64,000 nt of DNA from Chrysoperla carnea (taxonomy: Eukaryota > Arthropoda > Insecta > Neuroptera > Chrysopidae), in assembly GCF_905475395.1 (NCBI RefSeq), contig NC_058340.1:64520181-64584180 (forward strand). The letters run 5' to 3'. The notes beneath the pieces were generated by a model. The model saw nothing but the letters and a program-made list of their open reading frames with translations, was not told the DNA's origin and searched no databases. Numbering within the stretch: position 1 is the stretch's first letter; every line of letters begins with the position of its first letter. The position numbers were made by a program, and so were the translations under genes. Positions 50,701 to 58,559 of this stretch are shown in pieces.

Positions 50701-53700
50701 CGAATCATTTTTGACATAAACAACGTCAAAGTTTTAAAATTATTTTTGTCATTAAATAACTGGAAAACGAAATTTTTTACGAGAACATGCAATCCTAATT
50801 TTTGGAGAAACAGTCAAGTCTGATTTTTTTGCAATTTTAAGGGGACATTCTGTATATTTCAGGGATTCTCAAAATAGATATTTCCGATGCAAACTTGAAT
50901 ACCACATTTTTTCATTTCCTCTGTACCAAGAAATACAAATGCGCTTTCTAATAATATTACCAACACTGTTTGATGAGGTTTTTTTATGAAACTCATAAAA
51001 ATTTACGTAATACGGAAAGTTTATAAACACGTTTGGATGTGAAATAAACATTGACAAATCATGATAATAAAAGCTATATCCGAAATAACTCGTGACTAGC
51101 GGTATTTAATAGCACCACGCATTGAAACTTCTTGCAATAACCGTGTTCGATTTTACTCCAAAGTAAAAAAAATAACCTTGTAACCGAAATGGTTTTTCTT
51201 TAGACATTTTTCTCGTAAAATTTACCAATTACGGTACATAAAACTCTATATTTTACAGAAAAAAAATAAAAGTTTTTCAAACGATAATATAATTTTTTTT
51301 TTTTTCGTACGTTTGTTCGAATTTTTTTTTCGTTTTTACTAATAATTTTTTATGATGATGTTTACATTTCGAAGAAAATATAAAGATAAAGTATAAAACT
51401 TTATTATTTAAATTACAATCGAAATTTCTAAATATTCGTTTTTATGTTATATCAATAACGCACAAGAAAACGTCAGTTATGAGGGCTATGAATCTTTTGA
51501 GGTAGACCAATTACTTTTTGATTACATGAATTACTACTCGACTAGAAATTTCAATGAGGTATGGATTTGACCCAAATAAGGCATACCGAATGTCAAGCTT
51601 CAAACTAGCGAGGCATTCAAATCAGGCCCACGCTTGGGACGTAACGCTATTACGAGGCCTCCCCTAATTTCGCTTCCTGCTTATGTAGCAGTTTAGAAGC
51701 TAAATTAAGAAGGATCTACAACTGCGTTATGCCCCAAACATGGGCTTAGGTTTGAATGGTTCACTTACCGCAAGTTTGGAAGCCAAATTAGGGATGACCC
51801 CGCTACTGCGTTACGCCAAACGTTTGGGCCGAATCAATGTCTCACAGAAATAGCAATAATAATCAAATCTAGAAAAACAAAGGTAGCGATAGCCAAGGGT
51901 AGAGAAAGAGCCCAGTGTATGTCTCGCCTAAAAATAAGTCGAACAACTCTCTGATCAAATTCTTGTATTCTCACGTACTCCAGTATAAGGAAGATTTTTT
52001 TTCGCATTTATTAACAAAATATGAAAATACCGTAAAAGAGATGACAAAAAGTGAAATTAAAATTAAAATCGGACTAAAAATACGAATGATATAAGCATTT
52101 TAACAGATGCAACCAATTAGACAGAGATATTGGATCTAGTTTTGACGTCATGTATTATGTTTTCCATAAGAATCAATGTTAAATTCTGTTTTGCTAGAAA
52201 GAGATGCAGACAAATCTTTGATGGCTTTTATCTTTATTCGATTTTTTTTCTCGGTTGTTTGTTAAATGAATGAGCTTTCATTAAAGCAAAACAACAAAAA
52301 AATCGATCAATATTATAGAGAAAATAAGTTTTAATTTGGCAAAAATCTGGTCGAGAATTTTATTTCAAATTTCGAAACAAATACAATCACTTTCCATCAA
52401 AAAGTTAACAATTTTTAGTTTTGTTAGAATTTCTACATTCCATTAATGCTTATTGATTTTCTTTTTTGTATCAAGGACACAAAACATTAATCAGATAAAA
52501 ATTTTCTTCTATCCAATGTGTGAAAAAAAAATTATTTTTCTTTCTCTAAGCACAGAATTTTTTTTTTCTGTTTACAATCTAGATAAAATTCAATCTGATT
52601 TCTCATGGGATCAATTGAATATAGTTATAGAAATTCAATTGGGAATCATAATTTGTTATAATTGAACTGTTCCTAAGTAATTTGTTACCCAATCGTCAAA
52701 ATGAATTTGAGCCTGCAATATTATCCTGATTATTCAGTGCCTAAATAAAGTAAATTGGAAAGCGGCAAGCATTAATATTAGTTCCTGTGCTAAATTCATC
52801 AGTTTTTGTGCTGAATAAAACTAAAAAAAAGTATTTTAGAGTACTTTTCCCAAAACGTTAAATTTTTCCACTCCTTCGAAGGGGTGGTTAACAACTCTTG
52901 GGCAAGAGCACCACATAATTTTTGATATAGAGGGTGAACAAATAGTAATCCCAATTTTTCAGTTCTGTCGGAGCTATAGGCAGGAATTTAGAGGTTTAAG
53001 TCTCGTTGACTGGAGTAATAAAACATTTGGCTTTTGTATTATTGGTAAATAACAGAAATTGTACAATATCAAATCAAATCCAAAGCACGTGTCATCGCGC
53101 TACTTTAAATCCAATAATCCTGCACTTTATATCAGTTTAGAAATAATCCCCAAACCAATTAATTTATACAAATAGAGCGGCAGCTACCAACAGTATTTTG
53201 TTGTCGATCAATCCACGTATGTCCTTCTCAGAAATTATGTTGTTTGAAATAATTAGGTTAAAATCATCCCCTTCGAAAGTACAATCGAATAACAAATGAA
53301 TCGAAAATGAACAGTATAAATATTAAATAACAAAACACAGTCCTCCTAGCAAAAATCAATCGTTAAATTTGTTCTACAAATTTAAAAAAGTATCGATTCA
53401 AGTCACAAGGACCCCATATGTATACTAATAATTTTTCCCTTGTCTAATAAAAAGTCAAATCAGAGCTAAACATTTTTTAATTGAAAAAAAACAAAACGGT
53501 ATAAGATAACAATATGCTTTTTTTAATGTTAGCTTCCATTCCACAAACCACACTAAACTTTTTTGTGGATGTAAACGTTATTCATGAATTCGTAAACAGC
53601 CATGATGGTTTTTTTAATCCCAAAACTGATTTTTCTGTGAATAAACAAAATTTCCGCTTTGGAGTTAAGAATGACGTTAATCTTGTTTCTATCCACAAAA

Positions 53701-56700
53701 ATTCACAGTTTAGCGTATTTAACGCCCAGAAGCTTAATTTACAGAAATAGCTATTTAAATAAAATGCCTAAATCGAATTTTTAAATTAAAATAAAAATAT
53801 TTTGATTAAAATTTCTTTATGTTTCAAATTTGACAATTTGATCAAATCGGGGTACAAATATAGGGCACAATATTCACTTGGCGTAGTTCATAATTCGAAA
53901 AATTCGTTTTCAAATGTACGTTCGTTTTCCAAAGGTATGATCGAATATCCCCCAATCCCCGTATCACTAATTAATTCATTTCAAATAATTAAAATCTTAA
54001 AAGGCATACGCAATTCGATCGACATCACATACAATGCTGTTTTAACTACCGGTCTTTTACCCTTCTTTCCTCTACATATACAAACATGAACACATTTAAC
54101 TAATGAAAGATGAATTTTTAAAATATTCAATAGTTTAAAATTCTATTATTTTTTTTGGAACAAACTGAATAATTAAATTACCACATCGAAAAAACACTTT
54201 CTAGAATTAATAAAAATGGTTTTCTTTCAGATATAATTTTAAAACACAAAAAATTATATTCTTTCTACTAAATATAGAGCGTTTACCAAACCAAAACCAA
54301 AAAATAAGTAAAGATTTATAAAATCGAGTAGTTGGGTATCTCAGCTCTCTAGATTACAAAAGATTTTTTTCATTCAAAAATCTGAAAGATCCATCGATAT
54401 TTATTTTTTTTTTGAAAAACACTGACATCAAAAATTAATTATCAAAACACGTGTAAAAAATGTGTAATTTGTCTGTAATTTGTATAATAATTATAGCATT
54501 AGTGTGGCAAGTTTAGTATTTTTTGTTGTGTTTGAGTAGCTTTGTTCTTGTGTTATGTTGTTTTTTTTTTCATATAAAGCGATTTACGTGGAAGTGGTGT
54601 GAAAGTGAAGTGATATTGTGTGAGTGATAACATAACAGTATAACGGCCAGGCAAGGTTTTGTTACGGATTTCGAGTATTCTGATCCAACCAAGTTTTAAT
54701 TTTAGTATTTTGGCACACTAATTACGAATTTAGATCCAAGTTGATCCAAATATTACAACATACATTGTAACAAATTTTTATAAAGAAAAGTGTTTTTTTC
54801 CATAAAAATGAGAGATATTTTCTAATATCAACGTGAGGTATAATAGGCTCTAAATCTATTTTTTTTATAAGAACGCAGTTTTGTTAAATTTTGAATAAGT
54901 TTCGTTAAAATTTGAAAAAACGATCAAATGATAAATTATTGTAAAAAGTAAATTTATCAAAATTAGTTACAACGTCTAAAGAATTCTTTGAATTGAATGA
55001 CGTCTAAAGAATTCTGTCCTAAATTTAATATTATTCTAAATAGTCTGGAAATTGGCGAAATATAGAAGTAATGGTCGTAAAAATACGTGCGATAGCTCGT
55101 TGGATTCGGAATGATGTCTCGAAAAATGTAAAGCGTTTTTTAGCACATAAAAAATTGCAAAATTAACAATTAAAGATGAAAAAAAAGGTATTTCTTTTTT
55201 CACCAATATTTCATAAGCTATATCTTTAATTCTTTATAACTTTTGCAATTTTTCATGTGCTGAAAAACGCTTCTGGCACATTTTTCTAGACACCATTCCG
55301 AACTCAACGGGCCATCGCACGTACTTTTACTACCATTACTTCTATAGTACGCCAATTTGAACTTGTTGACTAGACTAAAATATCACTTTGTCCGAATATA
55401 ATCACACGGTGAACCACAAACGACAGTTTTTTTATGCTCTTTTTTTCACTTGAAGGACAATTTAAAAAGATAAGAGTATATTCGAGTTTATAAACAAATA
55501 AAAATCCATAAATAAAACAAAATTTTTGAATTTTTTCTTGACTATCAGGTACAAAACAAAATAATTTACATTTTCAATTTTGACAGCGAATAATGTTATA
55601 ACTTGACGATTTAAGACGAAAAGTAAGAATACAATTTTTCGATGTCTGGCGTAATTTTCAAAATATCGAAAACTGAAAATTTTCTCTAATTATTCAGATT
55701 TCGATATTTCGATAGTCGAAGCAGATATCAAAAAAATTTATTCCTCTTTTTCGTCTACATTCATAAAGTTACAATAAAATTCAGAATCAAAGTTGAAAAT
55801 AAGATAAAAATAATTTCAACCCTAAATCTATCCCTTATATAGATTGAGATAATTAGTTTTTTTCTTTTCCTTCCAATTGAAAATTATCAAAAATTTTCAA
55901 AATATCTTGTTTTTTTGGGATTTTCCTATAAGACCATTGTACAGTAGAATCTCGATAAGTTAAACCTCGGTAACATAAAAACCTTAGTTACTTCAAAAAA
56001 TACTACGTTCCCTTCCCATCAGAGCCCAAAACCTCTATAGCTTAAAATACGCAACCTCTATAACTTAAATAAATAATTTCTGTTAGGCCCTCAGTAACTA
56101 AAAGAAATGTTTCCACAACCTCTATAACATAAAATTGTGTGAATGAGTCATTTTGAAAGAGTGTCAAAACAACTGTACGATCATTTATAGAGCAGTGTAG
56201 CAACATAGAAGATAATGTATTCTCCTCTCTATTTGTCATTGAAAATCAAATCGATTTAGAAACAGTGAATTTTTTAAAACAAAAGAAAATCACAGATTTT
56301 TATAAGTAGACTAAACCTTTAGTTGTTGTTTTATTTTTATGTAATGTAAGTAATGTGAATAAATATGATTACATATGTATTTTATTTTCAGTATTTTATT
56401 GAACCCATCCTTCTGATGCATTCAATAACATAGACCCTTGATAACTAAAAACCTCTATAACTTAAAATATTTTTTGTTTCCCTTGGACTTTAACTTATCG
56501 AGATTCTACTGTATTTTTATATCGATTTCCAATCATTTTTTTCTGAAAAATTTGCGTGAATACCTAAATTAAAATTTAAACCACATATTTTTTGAGTAAA
56601 AGTCTAGTAATACAAAAATTTCGAGTCTTTAAATGAAACATTGTTGCTCATACATCCTTAACTATTTTTTGGACGATTCTCCAGTTTTAAAAATTCGTAA

Positions 56701-57299
56701 TTAGTGCATCAAACTACTATTATAAAATTTGAGGAAGAACATGATACTTTCAAATCCGTAACAAAACCTCGTCTAGCCGAACGTACTAAGAACAAAAAAA
56801 CAAGAAAAAATAAAAAAAGTGAATAATAATCAAAAAACATTGAATTGAAGTATTATGAGAGAATACCTAATGCGGACCTAACACCCGTCCATGCTTCGCG
56901 TATATAATTAAATAAACGTCGATAAAACGGTGTAGCTACACATTGTTTGAGGTTTTTATTCTGTTGTTGCTGCTGTGCTTCTTGTTGTTTGATTGTTGTT
57001 GATGTAGGTCGATTGTTGCATCGTTGAATATGATGTTGAACAATATTATGATGTCCACCAACAACACTATGTGCTGATGGCTCGTTGCAACGATTTGTTG
57101 TTAAATTTGATGTTGATTGATGTAAGAATAATGTTTGATGTATTGATGTCGATTGACTACTACTTGTTGTAATTGTTGCAGATTGTTGACTAAAACCAAC
57201 TGCAACAATTTGTGATGGATGATTCGATCTCGTTTGTTGTTGTATTGTTGTCGATTGTTGGCGTTCATCATGTTGCATCATTAACATCATCGTAATCAT
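17673..57299 (-). CDS. KChIP-like neuronal calcium sensor (Kv channel-interacting protein 4-like), five coding exons
   Basis: Model: complement(join(17673-17783, 19014-19226, 35891-35964, 40391-40585, 56867-57299)), 1026 nt, 341 aa plus stop, all GT-AG, all phases consistent. Residues 1-120 are Gln/Ser/Thr/His-rich with a Q5 run. Residues 121-160 are a basic/aromatic segment. Then come the four EF-hands of the NCS family: EF1 degenerate with the hallmark Cys-Pro (AECPTG, 186-191), EF2 loop about 224-235, EF3 loop 260-271 (DINGDGFITKDE), EF4 loop 308-319 (DLNRDGLVTLDE). The protein ends LTVFDTSI. The family senses Ca2+ and, in vertebrates, binds Kv4 channel N-termini to set their surface density and gating. 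EF3 and EF4 keep every calcium ligand. Usual length is 210-250 aa, so this N-terminus is unusually long. Introns total about 38.6 kb. Confidence 0.9.
17784..19013 (-). other. KChIP intron 4 (1.2 kb) with dispersed-repeat copy
   Basis: Donor GTGAGT at its 5' end, acceptor ACAG at its 3' end. About 18340-18740 is a copy of a repeat also present at 59450-59850; both share a near-identical stretch reading TTTTTGAGATACGGACTAAA on the plus strand. Open frames inside (17954, 18318, 18536) follow that repeat and are not genes. Confidence 0.7.
19014..19226 (-). CDS. KChIP coding exon 4 (EF-hand 3)
   Basis: 71 codons, phase 0 at both ends, acceptor TTTTTACAG, donor GTGAGT. It begins EFVHVLSILSRGTLDEKLRW, the strongly conserved NCS helix, then the EF3 loop DINGDGFITKDE with all canonical ligands, then the linker to EF4 ending QRVDSIFQ. 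The frame runs on into the intron on both sides, so exon edges were set by splice sites and family alignment. Confidence 0.93.
20725..20789 (-). repeat. tRNA-derived SINE-like head
   Basis: On the minus strand GGTAGCTCAGTTGGTAAGAG is a good A-box half of a tRNA, followed by an anticodon-loop-like CTGTAGT (GTA, as in tRNA-Tyr). The T-arm consensus is not preserved, being reduced to a CATCCTCGCGCGAG stretch. I read it as a SINE head or a decayed tRNA-Tyr copy rather than a working tRNA. Confidence 0.45.
21190..22060 (+). repeat. Tandem repeat, about 310 bp unit, roughly 2.8 copies
   Basis: Blocks reading TTTTGAAACCcA..TTTGGGTCAT begin near 21213, 21518 and 21831. Each is followed by a GGGACCaGGaCTCC block, a GATTACATaCT block and an AATTGGATaAAATTT block. 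At least one unit carries the palindrome TGACGTCA before a TAAAGTTAAAAAATTCG stretch. The family is present inverted at 60840-61350. Confidence 0.75.
23993..24470 (-). mobile_element. Helitron-like 3' end (decayed)
   Basis: On the minus strand the sequence AAGCCCAGTGAAACGGACGG then GTATCAGGCTAG followed by T has the Helitron 3' signature: a short GC-rich hairpin close to a CTAG terminus with T beyond. The same terminus is seen at 32371-32402 in plus orientation. The 5' limit is uncertain. Confidence 0.5.
24475..24731. mobile_element. TTAA-flanked inverted-repeat element, copy 1 (257 bp)
   Basis: Left end GGAGGTATGAGCACGGTA and right end, reverse-complemented, GGTAGTACGAGCAGTATGG form imperfect terminal inverted repeats. 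TTAA lies directly outside both ends (24471-24474 and 24732-24735). TTAA target duplication is typical of piggyBac-type insertion. There is no coding capacity, so it is a MITE if the reading is right. Confidence 0.5.
25260..25730 (+). repeat. Dispersed repeat ending GACAGACACACACACA and AACACCCCTTTTTGCG
   Basis: It contains internal repetition (TGATCAAAAGCTCT twice, TTTTCGAGCTACG twice plus an inverted copy) and a terminal GACAGACACACACACATAGC block with TTAACACCCCTTTTTGCGTC and an A-tail-like end. A related end is present near 60030-60060. Open frame 24920-25255 lies against it and is not called a gene. Confidence 0.45.
27086..27297. mobile_element. TTAA-flanked element, inverted copy
   Basis: This is the reverse-complement relative of 24475-24731. 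Its right end reads CCATGCTCATACATCC followed by TTAA at 27298-27301. Homology continues beyond it to about 27545 (inverted match to about 24285-24470), so the two copies sit inside a larger inverted pair. Confidence 0.45.
27986..28012 (+). repeat. (ATT)n microsatellite
   Basis: A run of about eight ATT/TTA trinucleotides followed by a T tract. Confidence 0.75.
28202..28710. mobile_element. Candidate terminal-inverted-repeat transposon remnant
   Basis: TCAAAATTAACGCAAGAAGT near 28207 is the inverted partner of ATTCTTGCGTTAATTTTGGA near 28670. Between them, the minus strand from about 28467 to 28340 reads without a stop in one frame, giving a Trp/Tyr/His-containing peptide (RPLTRRWNLDLYHHYLAIHL). 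This could be a transposase fragment but I cannot assign a family. Confidence 0.4.
30555..31160 (+). repeat. Dispersed repeat family R1, copy 1
   Basis: It contains AACAAGTGAAAACAAACAAT, GGGTAAACAATGATGTTGAC, TTTACAAGATGGGTCCTACG, a GACGGACGG run at 30993-31013 and GTGATTTTATGAACACCTAT, ending in a TATGTATATTTCATATGTAC palindrome-like tail. Reverse copies lie at 34855-35240 and 44465-44985. Confidence 0.75.
31970..32099 (+). mobile_element. Helitron 5' segment, truncated copy
   Basis: TTCTGAAAGTAAGGATGTTT, a GTTT run, then TACGCTTTCACGTAAAAACT and GAAACTGTACAGCAATATA match the copy beginning at 32100 closely, but no 3' terminus precedes that copy. It looks like a 5' fragment abutted by a second insertion. 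Confidence 0.55.
32100..32401 (+). mobile_element. Non-autonomous Helitron (about 302 bp)
   Basis: It starts TCCCTATGTATTATAAATTT after an A and ends ...GTATCAAGCTAG followed by T, with an imperfect hairpin (GCCCAGTGAAGCGGAC) about 10 bases inside the end. This is the 5'-TC ... CTAG-3', A/T-target architecture of Helitrons. It contains a (GTTT)n run and no coding sequence. Confidence 0.65.
34855..35240 (-). repeat. Dispersed repeat family R1, copy 2
   Basis: Reverse-orientation relative of 30555-31160, sharing TAGGTGTTCATAAAATCACC, GGTCAATTGGGTCTTGGG, GGACCCATCTTGTAAACCGT and the distal CACTGTTTAC block. Confidence 0.7.
35891..35964 (-). CDS. KChIP coding exon 3 (EF-hand 2)
   Basis: 74 nt, acceptor TTTTAG, donor GTGAGT. 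It completes an Ala codon, then encodes NTNNYAHYLFNTLNPDNSGC and VSFD. YAHYLFNTL and SGxVSF are NCS/KChIP signatures. The EF2 loop has Asn rather than Asp at position 1 but ends with Glu supplied by the next exon, so it may still bind Ca2+ or Mg2+. Confidence 0.92.
35965..40390 (-). other. KChIP intron 2 (4.4 kb)
   Basis: No coding exon recognised on the minus strand. It contains a hairpin-forming inverted repeat (37195-37362), a (TA)n run near 38614-38630 and a plus-strand open frame at 39561-39743 with a hydrophobic segment. Confidence 0.6.
37195..37362. repeat. Foldback repeat (arms about 65 bp)
   Basis: The left arm (37195-37258: CTATTTTTCTTT, AAAGTACGTA, CTTCTGTTaGGAGG, GAAAGTCC) is the imperfect inverse of the right arm (37298-37362). 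The short spacer is AT-rich. It is transcribed within the KChIP intron on the opposite strand. Confidence 0.7.
40391..40585 (-). CDS. KChIP coding exon 2 (EF-hand 1)
   Basis: 195 nt; acceptor TATATAG (an ACAG six bases further in is an in-phase alternative that would drop two residues), donor GTAAGT. It encodes TDLEDLGETTPRYRPDSLEA, then TRFTDGEIKAIYRGFKAECP and FKVIYSQFFPQG. The AECPTG Cys-Pro pair marks the inactive EF1 of the NCS family. The PRYRPDSLEAL block is, as I recall, typical of insect KChIP orthologues. Confidence 0.93.
43240..43500. repeat. Foldback element 1
   Basis: Arms containing CGACTTCAAAATAAAAACTT, AACAAATTAATGTGCAC and AAAAAGTAACGATAATATAA (left, about 43259-43336) recur inverted on the right (about 43405-43490), around a core with GGAGTCGGTGTCAGCC and AACTCTGACAGAATA. 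The flank to about 43830 (TTGAGTTAATCG, ATGGATGCCCATGTCAGAAC) is shared with 46140-46340. Confidence 0.75.
44465..44985 (-). repeat. Dispersed repeat family R1, copy 3
   Basis: Reverse-orientation copy with TGAAATATACATAGTATATT, TAGGTGTTTATAGAATCACC, GGTCAATTGGGTCGTAGGTC, TTTACCCACGAGGGCGC and the distal TTGTTTGTTTTCACTTGTTT block. It is the most complete relative of 30555-31160. Confidence 0.75.
45822..46125. repeat. Foldback element 2
   Basis: Same family as 43240-43500 but with a longer core: GGAGTCGGTGTCAGCC occurs at about 45938 and its inverse GGCTGACACCGACTCC at about 45994, so the arms extend over more than 100 bp each. The following sequence to about 46345 matches the right flank of copy 1. 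Confidence 0.8.
47681..48180. mobile_element. TTAA-flanked inverted-repeat element (500 bp)
   Basis: TTAA at 47677-47680 and 48181-48184 brackets exactly 500 bp. The ends are imperfect inverted repeats sharing CCAGCATG, and the inverted match continues inward (CGACAGA, TTTTTGACCGTTT). No coding capacity. Terminal similarity links it to 24475-24731 and to the end at 27297 (the end at 56657 shares the GGATGTATGAGCA terminus). Confidence 0.55.
50005..50065. repeat. Short inverted repeat (about 16-bp arms)
   Basis: GGCAGTACATGTGTGG and CCACACGATTTACTGCC are near-perfect inverses around a GC-richer spacer with TGCGACCCCTGCAG. It may be a tiny MITE remnant or a hairpin. Confidence 0.5.
51610..51843. 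repeat. Complex inverted repeat, GC-richer than surroundings
   Basis: GAGGCATTCAAATCAGGCCC (51610-51629) pairs with the inverse of GGGCCGAATCAATGTCTC at the far end. Inside, GGACGTAACGC, CCCCTAATTTcGCTTCC and a middle inverted partial copy (ACTGCGTTATGCCCCAAACA) repeat the same words, giving three related segments in alternating orientation. Confidence 0.65.
55050..55357. repeat. Long inverted repeat (arms about 130 bp)
   Basis: The left arm 55050-55177 (AATTGGCG, TAGAAGTAATGGTCGTAAAA, ACGTGCGAT, TTCGGAATGATGTCTCG, AGCACATAAAAAATTGCAAA) is the inverse of the right arm 55222-55357 with scattered mismatches. The spacer is about 44 nt. A foldback or hairpin transposon is the simplest reading. 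Confidence 0.8.
55942..56511. mobile_element. pogo/Tigger-like non-autonomous element (570 bp)
   Basis: Both ends carry the same 21-bp inverted repeat beginning CAGTAGAATCTCGATAAGTT, bounded by TA on each side (940-941 and 512-513 of the respective kilobases), the TA target duplication of Tc1/mariner-pogo elements. Inside, AACCTCTATAaCTTAAA recurs several times as subterminal repeats. A 65-codon minus-strand frame at 56042-56239 is not recognisable as transposase. The perfect repeats suggest a fairly young insertion. Confidence 0.75.
56867..57299 (-). CDS. KChIP coding exon 1 (Gln-rich N-terminal extension)
   Basis: First ATG after an in-frame stop at 57318-57320; a GTG at 57314 is not used in eukaryotic initiation. 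It encodes MITMMLMMQHDERQQ, then about 100 residues rich in Q, S, T, H and N with a Q5 tract, then CVATPFYRRLFNYIREAWTG and VRSAL. The donor is GTATTC at 56866, leaving phase 1 for the Asp codon of exon 2. The last 25 residues look conserved in character (basic/aromatic, probably amphipathic). The low-complexity part may be lineage-specific, or partly 5' UTR if a downstream Met-less isoform is used. Confidence 0.75.
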
Positions 57300-58175
57300 T
57301 ACTTTTAACCCCACAATTTAAACCACCCCCCGTGCACGACCGATTTTGATTTTTTTTTTAAAACATGGACAAAACTAAAAAACAGAAAAACGCAAAAAAA
57401 CTGAAAAATAAATAAAATTCCCCAACCCGTTTAAAACCAACATTAAACACTGTTCACGCACATATTTTTGCACTTCGAAAAAATATCACACTACTCGAAT
57501 TTGATGACGAAAAACAATGACGTAGATATTTTTGGTAAAAAATAAAAAATATATATAAAAATTTGTTCGTATATGAATTTTTGGAGTAAGTATGTGAAAT
57601 TTTTATTATAAATATTTTAATTTGATTGTTGTAGTTAATAATTGTTGGCGATTTAAGAATGATGAATTTTGGTGTTAATTGTTGTTAATTGTTGAGATTT
57701 ATATATTGTTGAGATATTGTTGTATAATATTGTTTTTTTTATATTGTTGTATATTTTATTTTGAGAATGTTATGTTAGAAAATGATGCTCCCACCTCAGT
57801 AAAATCAGTGCCGTTGTCGTCATTATTGGTGGGGCCAATAAGACATAATCTTCATAACCTGATAACGTGATAATAATATGACAACAGCTTTGTGCGAGTA
57901 CCCAAACTTGTCTAACAACATATTTTATGTCAAAAAAAAATTTTTTTTACAATCGTAACGTTTTTTACCGTGTTTTGTTCGCACGTATGTTTTTTTTTTG
58001 CTTCTGGAACGATTACAACTGTGAAATAACTGTCTACAATACAACCTGAGCGAAGAAGTACTATATACTATTATAACGTGTCGAAATTGTCGGTTTCTTC
58101 GAAATGTCGTGGAGACAATGAATGAGCAACCGAATATATCTCTCACACACATACTTCACACAAGTCTGTACACCT
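57300..58175 (-). promoter_or_regulatory. Probable 5' UTR and promoter-proximal region of KChIP
   Basis: No supportable plus-strand gene. Open frames at 57679-57870 and 57925-58152 are not convincing. Many TTGTTG/CAACAA words continue the composition of exon 1. No clear TATA or initiator could be fixed. Confidence 0.3.
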
Positions 58176-58230
58176 GTTGCCATGACAATGGCGCACAATC
58201 AGTACCAATGTGCGCGGTTGTTATGACAAC
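58176..58230. promoter_or_regulatory. Paired X-box-like (RFX) sites
   Basis: GTTGCCATGACAAT (58176-58189) and GTTGTTATGACAAC (58217-58230) fit the RFX X-box pattern RYYRYYATRRNRAC, the second exactly and the first with one end mismatch. Between them GCGCACA and TGTGCGC form an inverted pair. They lie about 0.9 kb upstream of the KChIP ATG. RFX factors drive ciliary and sensory-neuron genes; binding here is inference. Confidence 0.35.
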
Positions 58231-58559
58231 AATCGATAAAATATGACTTATGTGCGCGTTTTTCATAATATTTTTTTATATGACTTCCTTCACTCAAGTA
58301 GTATTTTTCTCTTAAAAAAAATACTAAAAAAATTTGATAAATGCAAAAAAAAATTAAATTTTTAAATCATGCAAATTGTTCAAGCTCAATTTTATTGTGT
58401 GCTCTGAAATGTCAGTTTGAAAATAGCAGCTCATCTGTCTCTAAATTATTAAAATATAGCTCTGTGTGTTGTTCAACTGACATCAAGCTCAAGTGGCTCG
58501 TGGGTGGCTGTGAAAATATAGACCCACAAAATTAGTTCAATGTGCGCACTATCATAACA

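Larger units (their letters stand above)
40586..56866 (-). other. KChIP intron 1 (16.3 kb), repeat-filled
   Basis: No coding exon recognised. It holds two foldback elements (43240-43500, 45822-46125), R1 copy 3 (44465-44985), a 500-bp TTAA-flanked element (47681-48180), inverted repeats at 50005-50065, 51610-51843 and 55050-55357, and a pogo-type element (55942-56511). About 41650-43150, 46350-47670, 48200-50000 and 52000-53500 show nothing beyond A+T-rich sequence. Two open frames at 53514-53750 and 53802-54089 are unassigned. Confidence 0.65.

Noticed and set aside
53514-54089. Two adjacent plus-strand frames (78 and 95 codons)
   Set aside because: No recognisable domain, no convincing splice signals joining them, and frames of this length occur by chance in 64 kb.
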